53,276 nt of DNA from an uncultured Clostridia bacterium (GCA_947624445.1 CANQKF010000011.1:1-53276); one strand, 5' to 3'. Positions 25,158 through 36,500 are shown, numbered from the stretch's first letter. Made by a program: numbers and translations. The notes: a model not told the origin generated them from the letters alone.

Positions 25158-28142
25158 ATGGCTAATTTCTTTGCGGGCGCAAAGGGAGTCAAGCGCATCG
25201 TGCTCATTGCGGTCGCCTTCCTTTTGGTCGCCATTCTGATTGCGGGAAATATCGTCCTCAACTACTTCTCCCCTCTGCTCCACCCCTATTTCGGCGGTCT
25301 GTCGACGGGCGGAGATAAGCAGATGCAGGAGAATGCCGTCGGTCAAGCCGATGACCTCATCGGCGAGATCGCGGAAGAGAGCATGGTCCTCCTCAAAAAC
25401 GAGGACTATCTCCCGCTTCCCAAGAGCACCAAGTTCAATTTCTTCGGTTGGAACTCCACCGATCAGGGCTTCCTCGTCGTCGGCGGCGGCAGCGGCGCTT
25501 CGCCCATCAACGAAAAAAATCCATACCATACCACCCTGCTCGAAGCATTCGACGAAGCGGAGATCGAATACAACCCCGATCTTGCGGCGGCGTATTCCAA
25601 GGTCAGCTCCAAGGACGCGGACTTCTGGGGCGACAACGGCTCCACGGGCAAAGACGCCACGGAGACGATGATTAACCCGCCCGCTTCCTTCTATACGAAC
25701 GATCTCATGACGGCGGCGAAGGCCTATTCGCCGACGGCGATCGTCGTCCTCGGGCGCTGGGGCTGCGAGAACGGCGGCAGCGGCGAGCTCAAGAACATCA
25801 AGAGCTACCAGAACGGCGCCTTCCTCGAGCTCACGGTAAGCGAAAAAGCGATGTTCGATAGCCTCAAGCAATACGGCTTCGATGTGACGGTCCTTCTCAA
25901 CACGACCAACCCCATCGAGCTCGGCTTCCTCGAGGAATACGAGAACATCAAGGCGTGCATCTACATCGGGATCCCCGGGCAGTCGGGCGCGCGCGCCATC
26001 CCCAAGATCCTCACGGGCGAAGTGAGCCCCTCGGGCAGGCTCTCGGATACCTACGCCTACGATTGGCAGACCAACAACCCCTCCTATGCGAACGCGACGA
26101 GCGCCAACTCGAACATCGTCTACCAGGAGGGCATCTACTTCGGGTACCGCTGGTATGAGACGGCGGACGCCGAGGGCTACTTCGAAGATCAGGGCACTTC
26201 CTACGAGAAAGTCGTGCAGTTCCCCTTCGGCTACGGGCTCTCCTACACGAAATTCACGCAGGAGATCGTCGAGACCTCGTGGAAGAGCGGCGAAAAGCTC
26301 GAAGCGGGCAAGGAGTATTCCGTTATCGTGCGCGTGCGCAACGTCGGCAGCGAGCCGGGCCGAGACGTCGTCCAGCTCTACTACTCGGCGCCTTACACCA
26401 AGGGCGGCATCGAAAAGGCGAGCGTCAACCTGCTTGCCTTCGATAAGACGGCGCTCCTCCAACCCAACAGCGAAAAGGACGGCGTGCAGGAGATCAAGCT
26501 CACCTTCACGGCGTACGACATGGCCTCCTACGACGCCTACGACAAGAACAACAACGGGTTCAAGGGCTATGAGCTCGACGAAGGCGCCTATACCATCTCG
26601 CTCCGCGCCAACGCGCACGAGCTCTTCCCCGCGCCCGAATCCCCCGAGGGCACCAACACCGCCACGATCTCTTCGAACAATCTTCAGATTGCGAACGACC
26701 CCAAGACGAACGCGGCGGTGGAGAACCTCTTCACGGGCGACAAGGCCTATGCGAACATGCCCATCGACGGCTCGACGGGCATCGAGGGCGGCGTGACCTA
26801 TCTCTCCCGCGCCGATTTCAAGGGCACTTTCGCGACGGAACAGGCGGGCGGCATCACGGGCGCCGCGAGCAGCGCTGCGAATTACGACTACACGGGCTAC
26901 GATAACGACGCCGCGATCGCGGCGGAAGTCACGAACTTCGGCGAGCGGACCGATATGGGGCAGTACCTCGTCACGCTCTCGACGGGCGACAAGGCGACCT
27001 CCGCCCAGCTCAGCGGAACAAGCGAGGCAGAGCTCTCCGTCAACGAGGATCTCCTCTCCTTCCTCATCGATTGGGACAGCCCGATGTGGGACACCTTCCT
27101 CGGGCAGCTCTCCGAGGCGGACGTCGAGGCGCTCATCGGCAGGGGCGGCTTCCGCACCGAGGCGATCGATTCCATCGGCAAGCCCCGCCAGCAGAATACC
27201 GACGGCCCCGCAGGGTTCAACAGCGCCGTCATCTCCCCCGGCAAGGCGCCCGAAGCATGGGCCGTGTTCCCCGCCGAGACCCTCTCGGGTTGCAGCTGGA
27301 GCCAGAGGCTCATGTATAACCTCGGGCAGGCGCAGGGCATGATCGGCAACAGCACGAATACCTACGGCTGGTATGCGCCCGGCGTCAACCTGCACCGCAG
27401 CGTCTATAATTCGCGCAACTATGAGTATTACAGCGAGGACGGGCTGCTCTCGGGCAAGCTCGCGGCGGAGACCATCCGCGGCGCCAAGGAGAAGAACCTC
27501 TACTGCTATCTCAAGCACTTCGCGTTGAGCGAGCCCGGCCAGAACTCCACCGATTGGTACACGTGGACGACCGAGCAGGCCCTGCGCGAGATGTATTTGA
27601 AGCCCTTCGAGATCGCCGTCAAAGAGGGCGGCGCAAACGCCATGATGAGCGCCTTCAACAAGCTCGGCGCCGTGTGGTGCGGCTACAACCACGCCCTCCT
27701 CACCGACGTCCTCCGCAAGGAATGGGGCTTCAAGGGCACCGTCATTACCGACTGGGATCAAGGCTACATGCACGATTACAACAAGGCGGTGAAGGCGGGC
27801 AACGACCTCTGGCTCAACAACGCCAATACCGATGCAAGCCTCGATTTCGGCAAGGTCGGCGTGAAATACGGCGCCAAGCTCTCCGTCAAGGGCATCGTCT
27901 ACACCTACGTCGATACCTATGTCGCTGCCATGAACTATCAGAAGGGCATCGACGACGGCACGATCGAGGATAAGTACAGCATCACCCTCGGTGCGGGCGT
28001 GAGCACCACGCCGCACTCGTCTCTGTTCATCGCGCTGTGGACGATCGTCGACATCGTGCTCGTGCTCGGCATCGCGGCATGCGGCGTATTCATGTTCTTC
28101 CCGAAGGCGAAGCCCGAGGCTTCCGCTCCTTCCGAAGAATAA
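25158..28142 (+). CDS. Membrane-anchored, domain-permuted GH3 (first copy)
   Basis: A 994-residue GH3 enzyme whose domains are in the reverse of the usual order. An N-terminal membrane segment (about 13-35) is followed by the sandwich domain that normally comes second (EESMVLLKNEDYLPLP, residues 73-88, to about 370). A Fn3-like domain (about 375-470, DVVQLYYSAPYT) and a linker come next. The TIM barrel with DGPAGFNS, APGVNLHRSVYNSRNYEYYS, YLKHFALSE and nucleophile Asp865 (VITDWDQ) follows, and a C-terminal membrane segment lies at about 955-980. Positive charges before the first segment suggest that both termini are inside and the enzyme outside. Permuted GH3 enzymes are known in Clostridia. 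AAGGAGAG precedes the start. Likely role: exo-beta-glucosidase on oligosaccharides at the surface. Confidence 0.82.
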   Translation: MANFFAGAKGVKRIVLIAVAFLLVAILIAGNIVLNYFSPLLHPYFGGLSTGGDKQMQENAVGQADDLIGEIAEESMVLLKNEDYLPLPKSTKFNFFGWNSTDQGFLVVGGGSGASPINEKNPYHTTLLEAFDEAEIEYNPDLAAAYSKVSSKDADFWGDNGSTGKDATETMINPPASFYTNDLMTAAKAYSPTAIVVLGRWGCENGGSGELKNIKSYQNGAFLELTVSEKAMFDSLKQYGFDVTVLLNTTNPIELGFLEEYENIKACIYIGIPGQSGARAIPKILTGEVSPSGRLSDTYAYDWQTNNPSYANATSANSNIVYQEGIYFGYRWYETADAEGYFEDQGTSYEKVVQFPFGYGLSYTKFTQEIVETSWKSGEKLEAGKEYSVIVRVRNVGSEPGRDVVQLYYSAPYTKGGIEKASVNLLAFDKTALLQPNSEKDGVQEIKLTFTAYDMASYDAYDKNNNGFKGYELDEGAYTISLRANAHELFPAPESPEGTNTATISSNNLQIANDPKTNAAVENLFTGDKAYANMPIDGSTGIEGGVTYLSRADFKGTFATEQAGGITGAASSAANYDYTGYDNDAAIAAEVTNFGERTDMGQYLVTLSTGDKATSAQLSGTSEAELSVNEDLLSFLIDWDSPMWDTFLGQLSEADVEALIGRGGFRTEAIDSIGKPRQQNTDGPAGFNSAVISPGKAPEAWAVFPAETLSGCSWSQRLMYNLGQAQGMIGNSTNTYGWYAPGVNLHRSVYNSRNYEYYSEDGLLSGKLAAETIRGAKEKNLYCYLKHFALSEPGQNSTDWYTWTTEQALREMYLKPFEIAVKEGGANAMMSAFNKLGAVWCGYNHALLTDVLRKEWGFKGTVITDWDQGYMHDYNKAVKAGNDLWLNNANTDASLDFGKVGVKYGAKLSVKGIVYTYVDTYVAAMNYQKGIDDGTIEDKYSITLGAGVSTTPHSSLFIALWTIVDIVLVLGIAACGVFMFFPKAKPEASAPSEE

Positions 28143-28207
28143 CGTTTCAGGCACCTCGGCGGGGGAGCGCGTCTCCTCCGCCGTCGTCTGCCGCCACAGG
28201 AGAACCC

Positions 28208-30229
28208 ATGCGACGGACCCTTCTTTCATTCGCCCTCGCGCTCATGTTCCTCTTCCCGCTCGCCGCGGGCTGCACATCCACGGGAGAGCCCGCCTTCGAC
28301 GACGACTTCTCCCGCTCCCCCATCTATTATTCCGTAGAACGCGGCACGGGCTATCTGCGCTGGGCGCCCCAAGACGGCGCTTCGGAGTACACCGTGCGCC
28401 GTTCCATGACCCGCTACGGCACCTATGAGACCGTGGCGACCACAGCGGATTGCCGCTATGTTTCCAAAGATCCCTTTGCATATTTCGAAGTCACCGCGCG
28501 CGTCGGGGGAGAAACGCTTCCCGTGGGCGCCGCGAGTGCCTTCGCGGAACATACCCTCGTCGCGGGCCCGAACGACGACATGGCCGCCGTGCAGGCGCAC
28601 ATTGACGCCGTGCACGCCCGCCTCGAACACGTGTGGGACGGGCAATTCTCCAAGGAACGCTTCGCCCTCCTGCTCCTCCCCGGGAAGTACCCCCTCACGC
28701 TCAAGATCGGCTACTACACCTCGGTGTGCGGGCTGGGCGCTTCCCCCGAAGAAGTTGAAGTGGAGCGCGTCTACGTCTCGAACGAAGTCCTCTCGGATGA
28801 AAACGCCACCTGCACGTTCTGGCGGAGCGCCGAAAATCTCACCGTGAAGGAAAACGCCGTTTGGGCGGTCTCGCAGGCGACATCGCTTCGCAGGATGAAC
28901 TTCCTCGGCGACCTCAAACTCTCGCATTCGGGCTGGTCCTCGGGCGGATTCCTCGCCAACAGCCGCGTCGCGGGCGAGGTAGACCCCGGCACCCAGCAGC
29001 AGTGGCTCTCCCGCAACGACGAATGGACGCGCTGGACCCGCGGCGATTCGCACAACTATGTGTTCAGCGGCTGCAAGGGCGGGCTGCCCAAGGAGGGCTG
29101 GACGGAGAATACCACCCGCGTCACCATTCTCGCCGAGACCGAACGCATGGCGGAAAAGCCCTATCTCGTCTACGACACGGCGCGGGGCTACGGCGTCGTC
29201 GTGCCCCCCGTGCAGGAGCACACTTCGGGCATTCAGTGGGGGGACGTAGGTAAATTTTTGCCCCTCTCCGACTTCCGCATCGCCACCGAAACGGATACGG
29301 CGAAGGCCCTCAACGACGCCCTGCGCGCGGGCGAACATCTGCTCTTCCCCGCGGGGAACTATGCGCTCGAGGAGCCCCTGCTTGTCACCCTCTCAGATAC
29401 CGTCGTCCTCGGCATGGGCTATCCCACCCTCACGCCGACGGCGGAGAACACCGATTGCGCCGTCCGCCTTGCCGATGTGGGCGGCATCCGCCTCGCCGCC
29501 GTGCTCGTCGACGCCAACCGAAGCAAAACGCTCGTCGAAGTCGGGCGGGCGGGGAGCCACATCAACCACAGCAAAGATCCTGCCGTCCTCTCCGATCTCT
29601 TTGTGCGCGTCGGCGGCGCCGAAAACCGCCACACCGAAGCGGACATTGCGCTCGCGATCTATTCGGACGACGTGCTCGGCGACAACTTCTGGATCTGGCG
29701 CGCCGATCACTCCGAGGGCGTGCAGTGGGAGGACTTCACCTACACCGACGAAGAAGGTCCGCACACGCTCTACGGCAATCCCGTGCGCACGGGCGTGCTC
29801 GTCGAGGGCGATCACGTCTCCCTCTACGGGCTCATGGTGGAGCACTGCGAGGGCTACCAGACCGATTGGCGCGGGCAGGACGGCCTCACCGTGATGTATC
29901 AATCGGAGACCCCCTACCAAGTCCCCGCGCAGGAGAAGTGGATGTCGGAAAACGGCAAAAACGGCTGCGCGAGCTACCGCGTGGCGGAAAGCGTCGCCGT
30001 GCACCGCGCCTACGGCGTCGGCATCTACCTCGTCAACTACGGAGACGTCAACCTCGCCTCGGCGATCGAGGCCCCCGCGGGGCAGGGCATAAAGCTGCGC
30101 CATCTCGTCGTGTGCGACTTCACGCAGGTCTACGGCGCCACGATCTCGCACGTCGTGAATGACGTCGGCGGCGGCGTGGGGCCGAACCGCTTCCGCAGCC
30201 TCGTGGAGAGCTACCCCGCGAACATATAG
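28208..30229 (+). CDS. Right-handed beta-helix surface lipoprotein
   Basis: A 673-residue lipoprotein (lipobox LAAGC, Cys22). An N-terminal Fn3-like segment (about 35-110) is followed by a long region with short repeating beta-strands, of parallel beta-helix type. Conspicuous blocks are VLGMGYPTLTPTAENTDCAV, GDNFWIWRADHSEGVQWEDF, GLMVEHCEGYQTDWRGQDG and YQSETPYQVP. I associate these with a family of secreted beta-helix proteins that carries misleading names in actinobacteria; I cannot assign a CAZy family with confidence. Acidic and histidine residues in the RADH and VEHC blocks would suit a polysaccharide-active enzyme. AGGAG lies 7 bases before the ATG at 28208. The setting in the GH cluster suggests a glycan substrate. 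Confidence 0.65.
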   Translation: MRRTLLSFALALMFLFPLAAGCTSTGEPAFDDDFSRSPIYYSVERGTGYLRWAPQDGASEYTVRRSMTRYGTYETVATTADCRYVSKDPFAYFEVTARVGGETLPVGAASAFAEHTLVAGPNDDMAAVQAHIDAVHARLEHVWDGQFSKERFALLLLPGKYPLTLKIGYYTSVCGLGASPEEVEVERVYVSNEVLSDENATCTFWRSAENLTVKENAVWAVSQATSLRRMNFLGDLKLSHSGWSSGGFLANSRVAGEVDPGTQQQWLSRNDEWTRWTRGDSHNYVFSGCKGGLPKEGWTENTTRVTILAETERMAEKPYLVYDTARGYGVVVPPVQEHTSGIQWGDVGKFLPLSDFRIATETDTAKALNDALRAGEHLLFPAGNYALEEPLLVTLSDTVVLGMGYPTLTPTAENTDCAVRLADVGGIRLAAVLVDANRSKTLVEVGRAGSHINHSKDPAVLSDLFVRVGGAENRHTEADIALAIYSDDVLGDNFWIWRADHSEGVQWEDFTYTDEEGPHTLYGNPVRTGVLVEGDHVSLYGLMVEHCEGYQTDWRGQDGLTVMYQSETPYQVPAQEKWMSENGKNGCASYRVAESVAVHRAYGVGIYLVNYGDVNLASAIEAPAGQGIKLRHLVVCDFTQVYGATISHVVNDVGGGVGPNRFRSLVESYPANI

Positions 30230-30278
30230 GATCCAACGGCATCAGCCGTACGATACAAAATTGATAGGAGGAAACATT

Positions 30279-33200
30279 ATGGCTACACGCAGATCCGCGA
30301 TCCGCTATATCATCGCGCTTGTGCTCGCCGTCGTCGCGACGCTGTTCGTGTTCACGGCGTGCGGCTCCAAGCAGTTTGCGATCGATTGGCAAATCGACGA
30401 AAACGTGACTGTCACCGCAGAAGGCTACAGCGCTCTGCCTTCCAAGGTCGACGAAAACACCGAGCTCGAGCTCACGGTCACCCCCAAAGAGGGCTATGAG
30501 ATCAGCGAGGTCCTGCGCAACAACAGGACGGTGGAGGCGACCGGCAGCGGGAAGTACAAGGTGAAGATCAGTGAAGATAAGATCACGATCAAGGTCACCG
30601 CGAAGCTCGCGGTCAAGAGCCTTGAGGTCACCCAAAAACCCACGAAGAACACCTACGGTGCGGGCGAGACCCTCGAAAAGGAGGGCATGGAAGTCAAAGT
30701 CACCTACGGCGACGGCAGCACCAAGATCCTCGCTTCGGCGGATTACCGCATCGTCTACAACACGGACGCGGGCGCCTTCGCGCTCGGCGACAAGAGCTTC
30801 AAGGTCTCCTACGAAGGCAAGGAATCGGCGGAAGTCATGCTCGATGAAACGGTCGTGGCGAGAGTCTCCCTCGATCTCGACGGCGCAGTGCTCAAGGGCA
30901 ACTATCTCGAAACGCTGCAGGCGAACGCCGATCTCAAGGATGTGAAGAATGAGAACGGCGTCATCTCCTTCTACTTCGAACAGCCCCTCACCAAGAAGGT
31001 CACCCTTCCTACCGCGAACGACATGCAGAAGGGCGAGAACGTCGGCGATTACGACTTCACGGGCTGGACCAACGGCATGAAAGAGCTCGCCGTGGGCGAA
31101 CAGGTCGGCTACACGTTGAAGGCTTCCTTCGCCGCCAACCTCGTGCGCCTCACCAAGGTCTACTACGAATTGGAGGAAAACGTCCCCTATCTCAAGCTCG
31201 AAGGCACCTTCCAGCTTGCGAACAGGTTCTTCCTCTTCCTCTATGAAGGGAACGATGTGGTCTACGTCGCCGATGAGGCGGGCGCGCTCGAGGGGACCCG
31301 CGGCCAGGCCTTCACCTACAAATTCGATATGCGCAAGCTCTCGGATGCGCGGACGGACGACGGCAAGGATTTCAGCGGCAAGTGGATGGACATCAAGATC
31401 ATCCCCCTCGAAGATGATGCAGGCGAGGTCACGCCCGAGGCGGTCATCGGCTCGGCCATGGATATCGATATCACCCGCTATCCCGCGAGCTTCGTCGATA
31501 CCAGCCAAACTCTGGCGTTCGGCGACTACGTATATTCCTTCTCGACCTACACGCCCGACGGCACGACGGCTTCCCACCTCAAGGCGGTCTTTAACCTCAA
31601 GCCCGCCGAATACAGCTTCGAAGTCTCGGGCGGCGTGGATAAAGACGGCAACCCCACGCTCACGATAAACGGCACGGCCTCGGAGCAGTTCGAAGGCCAG
31701 TATGCCCGCATCGACATCGAGAGCGTCGCCACGGCGCAGTACGGCAAGATCGAAAACGGCAAGTGGACGGTCACCTTCGTGCTCGGCCCCGAGAACTTCA
31801 AACTCAACACCTTCGGCTACATGCACTTCAACATCGTTGAAACCGAAACCGCCGGCAAGGGCGACGGCTGGAAGCCCAACACCGACAACAACCTCGGCAA
31901 CGTCGCTTGCACGAACACCAACCTTACGGATAACGGTGATTTCGCCTACGACGGCTCCAACGGGTACCTTCTGAGCGGCACGACCCTCCGTATCGCCAAT
32001 GCGGACGACACCGCCGTCTATTACGTCGGCGCAGGCAAGTGGGGCGGCTTCATCGTCTACGGCAGAAACGAGAACAAGTCGCTCGAGTTCGTCAACGAAG
32101 TGCACATCGCCCTCAAAGTCGACGACATGGAGAACCCCACCAAGGTCTACTATGTGTTCCAGGTGAGGGCGATCGGCACTTCCAAGGCCTATACCGAAGA
32201 AGAGATCAGGACCCTCTTCCTGTTCGGCAATATCGACGGCAGCTCGGAAGATCTCTATGAATGCGCGAAGATCGAAGCGCTCGGCGGCGGCGTGTATCGC
32301 GTTTGGTACGATATCACCGAATATTCGGGCGGTCAGCTTTGGCCCAACTACTACTTGAAGGATGAAGTAGAAGAAGGCGCCGTGCAGACCTACACGAAGT
32401 TTGAGCTTCGGAACGGAACGAGTGCGGATGAAGAGCTCTATGCCATCGCAGGCGGCAGAAAGTTCACCATCAAGGTGGAATACGGCGGCGCTTGCGTCGT
32501 GCCCGTAGCGGCGACGGAAGGCGAAGTGAACCCCGAATCGGCAGATCCCGAGAACTTTGGTACCACCGAGCCCGAGCCCGCTCCCGAGCCTTCCACGATC
32601 GAATACACCCTTACCGATGTCGATCTTGTGGAAGAGAACGGGAAGCCCTACTTCGTATTGAAGGGCACCTACACGGGCGGCACCAAGGAAGAGCTCCAAT
32701 CTGTGCTTGAAGCCGTGCATTTCGACCTTGAGACGAACGCCAACATGGGTGCAAGCGGTTGGAACAGAGTGAGCAACTACCCGAGGATCGTGGAGACGAC
32801 GGACAGCGGTTGGACGATCAAATTCGATATCTCTTCGTTGATGCAGCCCGCGACCCCGCACTTCAAATCCGAGAGCGGCGATATTAAACTCAGCACCGAA
32901 CATGCCGTGGACGGCAAATCCATTACCGTCGGCGGCGTTGAATACTCGATCTTCAACAAGCCCGAAAATGATGATGCCGACCATAATTTCTGGGGCAATG
33001 TCGGGTTGATGGCAAAAGACGAGAGAATGAACGGCAAGAGCTACACCATCGGCACTGCGAATCTCGTCACAGAGGAAAATAAGGTCTATTACACGGTCGT
33101 CGTCACCTTCACGGGCTTCTCGGCGGATGAACTCGCCAAGCTCGATGAGATCGTAAAATTCGGCGACAGCGGCAAGACGAGCGATATGTATGCGGTTGCC

Positions 33201-33455
33201 AAGTTCACGGCGGTAGAGGGGAAGGAGAACACTTATACGTTCTACTTCGATATCACGAACAGAGCGGTCAGCGAGGATATGCTCTATGCGCATATCTTTG
33301 TGTACTCCGCAAGCCAGGACGTGAAGGATCCTTCCGCCAACGGCAAATCCGTTACCTTGAACGGTAAGACTTATTCGATCAAGTGCGTCGATGGCGATCC
33401 CGCGGAGGGCGGTACTTGGGGGATGTCGAACCTGTTCGTATCGAATGCGGAATAA
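30279..33455 (+). CDS. Modular surface lipoprotein, Ig-like and repeat modules
   Basis: A 1058-residue lipoprotein (lipobox FTAC, Cys28). AGGAGG lies 8 bases before the ATG. Residues about 30-105 look like a bacterial repeat domain ('ELELTVTPKEGYEISEVL'), and about 108-190 is a Big_3-type Ig-like domain (SLEVTQKPTKNTYGAGETL). The rest is built of beta-rich modules of ~120-160 residues with 'NPTKVYYVFQVRAIGTSKAY' and 'NKVYYTVVVTFTGFSADELA', similar to each other and to the C-terminal module of the lipoprotein at 21340. An acidic-proline linker (EPEPAPEPS) is near residue 770. No catalytic motif was recognised. A glycan-binding or scaffold role is inferred from its place between the two GH3 genes. 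Confidence 0.65.
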   Translation: MATRRSAIRYIIALVLAVVATLFVFTACGSKQFAIDWQIDENVTVTAEGYSALPSKVDENTELELTVTPKEGYEISEVLRNNRTVEATGSGKYKVKISEDKITIKVTAKLAVKSLEVTQKPTKNTYGAGETLEKEGMEVKVTYGDGSTKILASADYRIVYNTDAGAFALGDKSFKVSYEGKESAEVMLDETVVARVSLDLDGAVLKGNYLETLQANADLKDVKNENGVISFYFEQPLTKKVTLPTANDMQKGENVGDYDFTGWTNGMKELAVGEQVGYTLKASFAANLVRLTKVYYELEENVPYLKLEGTFQLANRFFLFLYEGNDVVYVADEAGALEGTRGQAFTYKFDMRKLSDARTDDGKDFSGKWMDIKIIPLEDDAGEVTPEAVIGSAMDIDITRYPASFVDTSQTLAFGDYVYSFSTYTPDGTTASHLKAVFNLKPAEYSFEVSGGVDKDGNPTLTINGTASEQFEGQYARIDIESVATAQYGKIENGKWTVTFVLGPENFKLNTFGYMHFNIVETETAGKGDGWKPNTDNNLGNVACTNTNLTDNGDFAYDGSNGYLLSGTTLRIANADDTAVYYVGAGKWGGFIVYGRNENKSLEFVNEVHIALKVDDMENPTKVYYVFQVRAIGTSKAYTEEEIRTLFLFGNIDGSSEDLYECAKIEALGGGVYRVWYDITEYSGGQLWPNYYLKDEVEEGAVQTYTKFELRNGTSADEELYAIAGGRKFTIKVEYGGACVVPVAATEGEVNPESADPENFGTTEPEPAPEPSTIEYTLTDVDLVEENGKPYFVLKGTYTGGTKEELQSVLEAVHFDLETNANMGASGWNRVSNYPRIVETTDSGWTIKFDISSLMQPATPHFKSESGDIKLSTEHAVDGKSITVGGVEYSIFNKPENDDADHNFWGNVGLMAKDERMNGKSYTIGTANLVTEENKVYYTVVVTFTGFSADELAKLDEIVKFGDSGKTSDMYAVAKFTAVEGKENTYTFYFDITNRAVSEDMLYAHIFVYSASQDVKDPSANGKSVTLNGKTYSIKCVDGDPAEGGTWGMSNLFVSNAE

Positions 33456-33477
33456 CGCCATAGTTCGGTCAAATAAA

Positions 33478-33504
33478 GCGTGCCGCGCGGAATGCGCGGC
33501 ACGC
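33478..33504 (+). repeat. Intergenic 11-bp GC hairpin
   Basis: GCGTGCCGCGC, GGAAT, GCGCGGCACGC: a perfect stem without a U-tract, between the lipoprotein and the second GH3 gene. Confidence 0.75.
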
Positions 33505-33529
33505 CCAACCCCGATAAGGAGATGACACC

Positions 33530-36500
33530 ATGAAATCAAAATCTAAGATCGTATGCTTCAGCGTGAGCGCCGTGATCCTCGCGATCGTCCTCGCACTGAA
33601 CATTGCCATCGGGATCTTTTCAGACGTGCTCGATATGTGGGTCGTAAAGTATAAGACGGGCGAATCCTCGGCGGCGACACGCGCCGCGGGCGCAGAGCTC
33701 GTGGAAGAGATCCAAGAGGAAGGCACCGTGCTCGTACGCAACGAAAACGCCACCCTCCCCCTCGACCGCAAGGTGCAGACGAAAGTCAACGTCTTTGGCT
33801 GGGCTTCGGTGGATTGGCTCTATGCGGGTTCGGGCTCGGGCAAGATCGTCGGGCAGACGAGCGGCAAGAACAAGCTGTTCGTCGACCTCTATGAGGCCCT
33901 CACGAACTACGGCATCGAGTATAACCAAGACTTAAGATCGATGTATCAGCGCTTCAATTCCCGCAGATATAAGGCGGATGACCTCTCCGCGGGCAACAAT
34001 AACTCCACGGGCGCGCTGCACTCCTTCAGCTATGAGTTCTGCCGCCTCTATGAGCCCAACATCGACGACGGGAACTACTACTCGCAGGACCTGAAAGACG
34101 GCGCCAAGGCCTTCTCGGATACCGCGCTCGTCGTGCTCGGCAGAACGGCGGGCGAGAGCGACGATTGCCCCAAAGTGCAGTATAAGCAGACGTCCTCCTC
34201 TTCGAGCGCGGTGACCGTCGACGAGACGCGCACCTATCTCGAGATCTCTATCGAGGAAGAGGCCCTCCTCACCTATGTGGGGCAGAACTTCGAGAACGTG
34301 ATCGTGCTCATCAACTCCACCAACGTGATGGAGCTCGGCTTCCTCGAAAAGATCGCGGGGCTCGACGCCTGCCTCATCACGGCGACAACGGGCAGCGCGG
34401 GCGCCAATGCCATCCCTTCCCTCCTCTACGGCGAGAAGGCGATCGTCGAGCGCGACGAAGAGGGCAACGAGATCTCCCGCGAATATCAGCCCATCGGCCC
34501 CTCGGGCAAGACGGCGGATACCTTCGCCTACGACCTTACGACCTCTTCGACCTACGCCAACGTGGGTTCGGGCGTGAAGGGCACGAACGGACAGGGGCAG
34601 GATACGACCAACTTCTACACCAACGGCACGGGGCTCTACCCCACGACCACAATGCACACCAACGGCAGCACCAACGTCAGCTATACGGGCGTTGCCTACA
34701 CCGATTACATCGAAAACATCTATCTCGGCTACCGCTGGTATGAGACGGCCGATCAGATGGGCTTCTGGGATTCGGAACGGGCAAAGACGCAGTGGGGCAT
34801 CGAGAACGGCTATCGGGACGTCGTGCAGTTCCCCTTCGGCTTCGGGCTCTCCTACACCACCTTCGAGTGGACGGTCGTCCCCGAAAAGAACGACGGCGCC
34901 GAGCTCGGGAAAGACGATTCCATCGTGTTCACCGTCACCGTGAAGAACACGGGCACCCGCGCTGGGCAGGATATCGTCGAACTCTACTACACCCCCGTCT
35001 ACCATGAAGGCGGGATCGAGAAGTCGGCGGTCAACCTCGCCGCCTTCGCCAAGACGACGCAGGTGTTGCAGCCCGGCGACGTGCAGACCATCCGCCTCGA
35101 GTGCAAGGTCGCGGATATGAAGTCCTACGATTGCTACGACGCCAACGACAACGGCTACCGCGGCTACGAGCTCGAGCAGGGCGATTACGTCCTCTCCCTC
35201 CGCACCGACGCACACACCGTGGCAACCGATAAGGTCGTAGAGGGCAAGGCGAGCTACACCTACCGCGTCGCCAACGACATCACCTATGATGAGGACGACA
35301 ACTCGGGCAACCCCGTTGAGAACCTCTTCACGGGCAAGAATGCGGCGGACGGCGTCGCCATCGACGGCAACAGCGACGGAACGGCCAATATCACCTATCT
35401 CACCCGCAGCAACTTCGAGGGGACCTTCCCCTACGAGCGTGCCGCCAACCGCGAGATGGCAGGCGCGATCCGCCAGCTCAACCTCTACAAGAAGGAACAG
35501 GCGCAAAACTGGATCGATCCCAACGATCAAGCGCCCCAGCAGGGCGTTGCGCTCGAGCAAAAGCTCTACGATGGCGGCGGCATCACCGCGCTCGGCATGC
35601 AGATCGGCAATTCCGCCAACTACGACAACGATGAGATCTGGAAGCCCGTCCTCGACGCGCTCACCCAGAGCGAAATGGAGCGACTCGCCTTGCACGGCTA
35701 TGTGCACACCGAGGCGCTCGATTCCATCGGCAAGCCCAAGACGAGCGATCTCGACGGCCCCAACCAGATCGGCAGCTTCGTGGATACCTACGCGAACCAG
35801 GCGCTCACGGGCTTCTCTTCGATCGTCCTCGCGCAGTCGTGGAACCTCGAGCTCTCCTATAGCATGGCGCTCACCCTCGGCAGCGAGGCGGCGAAAAACG
35901 GCATCAGCGGCTGGTACGGCCCCGGCATCAACGTCCACCGTTCCCCCTTCGGCGGCAGAAACTATGAGTACTACTCCGAGGATCCCGTCCTCTCGGGGCT
36001 CATGAGCGCCTACGCCGTCGCGGCGGCAAAGAACGCGGGCGTATTCAGCTATCTCAAACACCTCTGCTGCTATGAGAGCGAGAGCGGGCGAGACGGCATG
36101 TATAACTGGCTCACCGAGCAGTCCCTCCGCGAGATCTACCTCAAACCCTTCGAGCTCAGCGTGAAGGAGCTGCAGGTGAAGGATACGAGCGGCAAACTTG
36201 TGCGCACCGTCGGCGGCTGCACGGGCATCATGTCCTCCTACGGAAGGATCGGCGCCGTGTGGACGGGCGGCAGCTACGCCCTCCTCACCGAGCTCGTCCG
36301 CGAGGAATGGGGCTTCAAGGGCGCCATCCTCACCGACTACGCCGATCATCACGACTTCATGAACGGCGATCAGATGCTCCGCGCGGGCGGCGATCTCTGG
36401 ATGGACGGCTGGAACAACAACGGCGCCTTCGCGCAGGAGACGAGCAGCAATTCTTTCAAGCTCGCCCTCCGCGACGCGGCAAAGCATGTGATCTACATGT

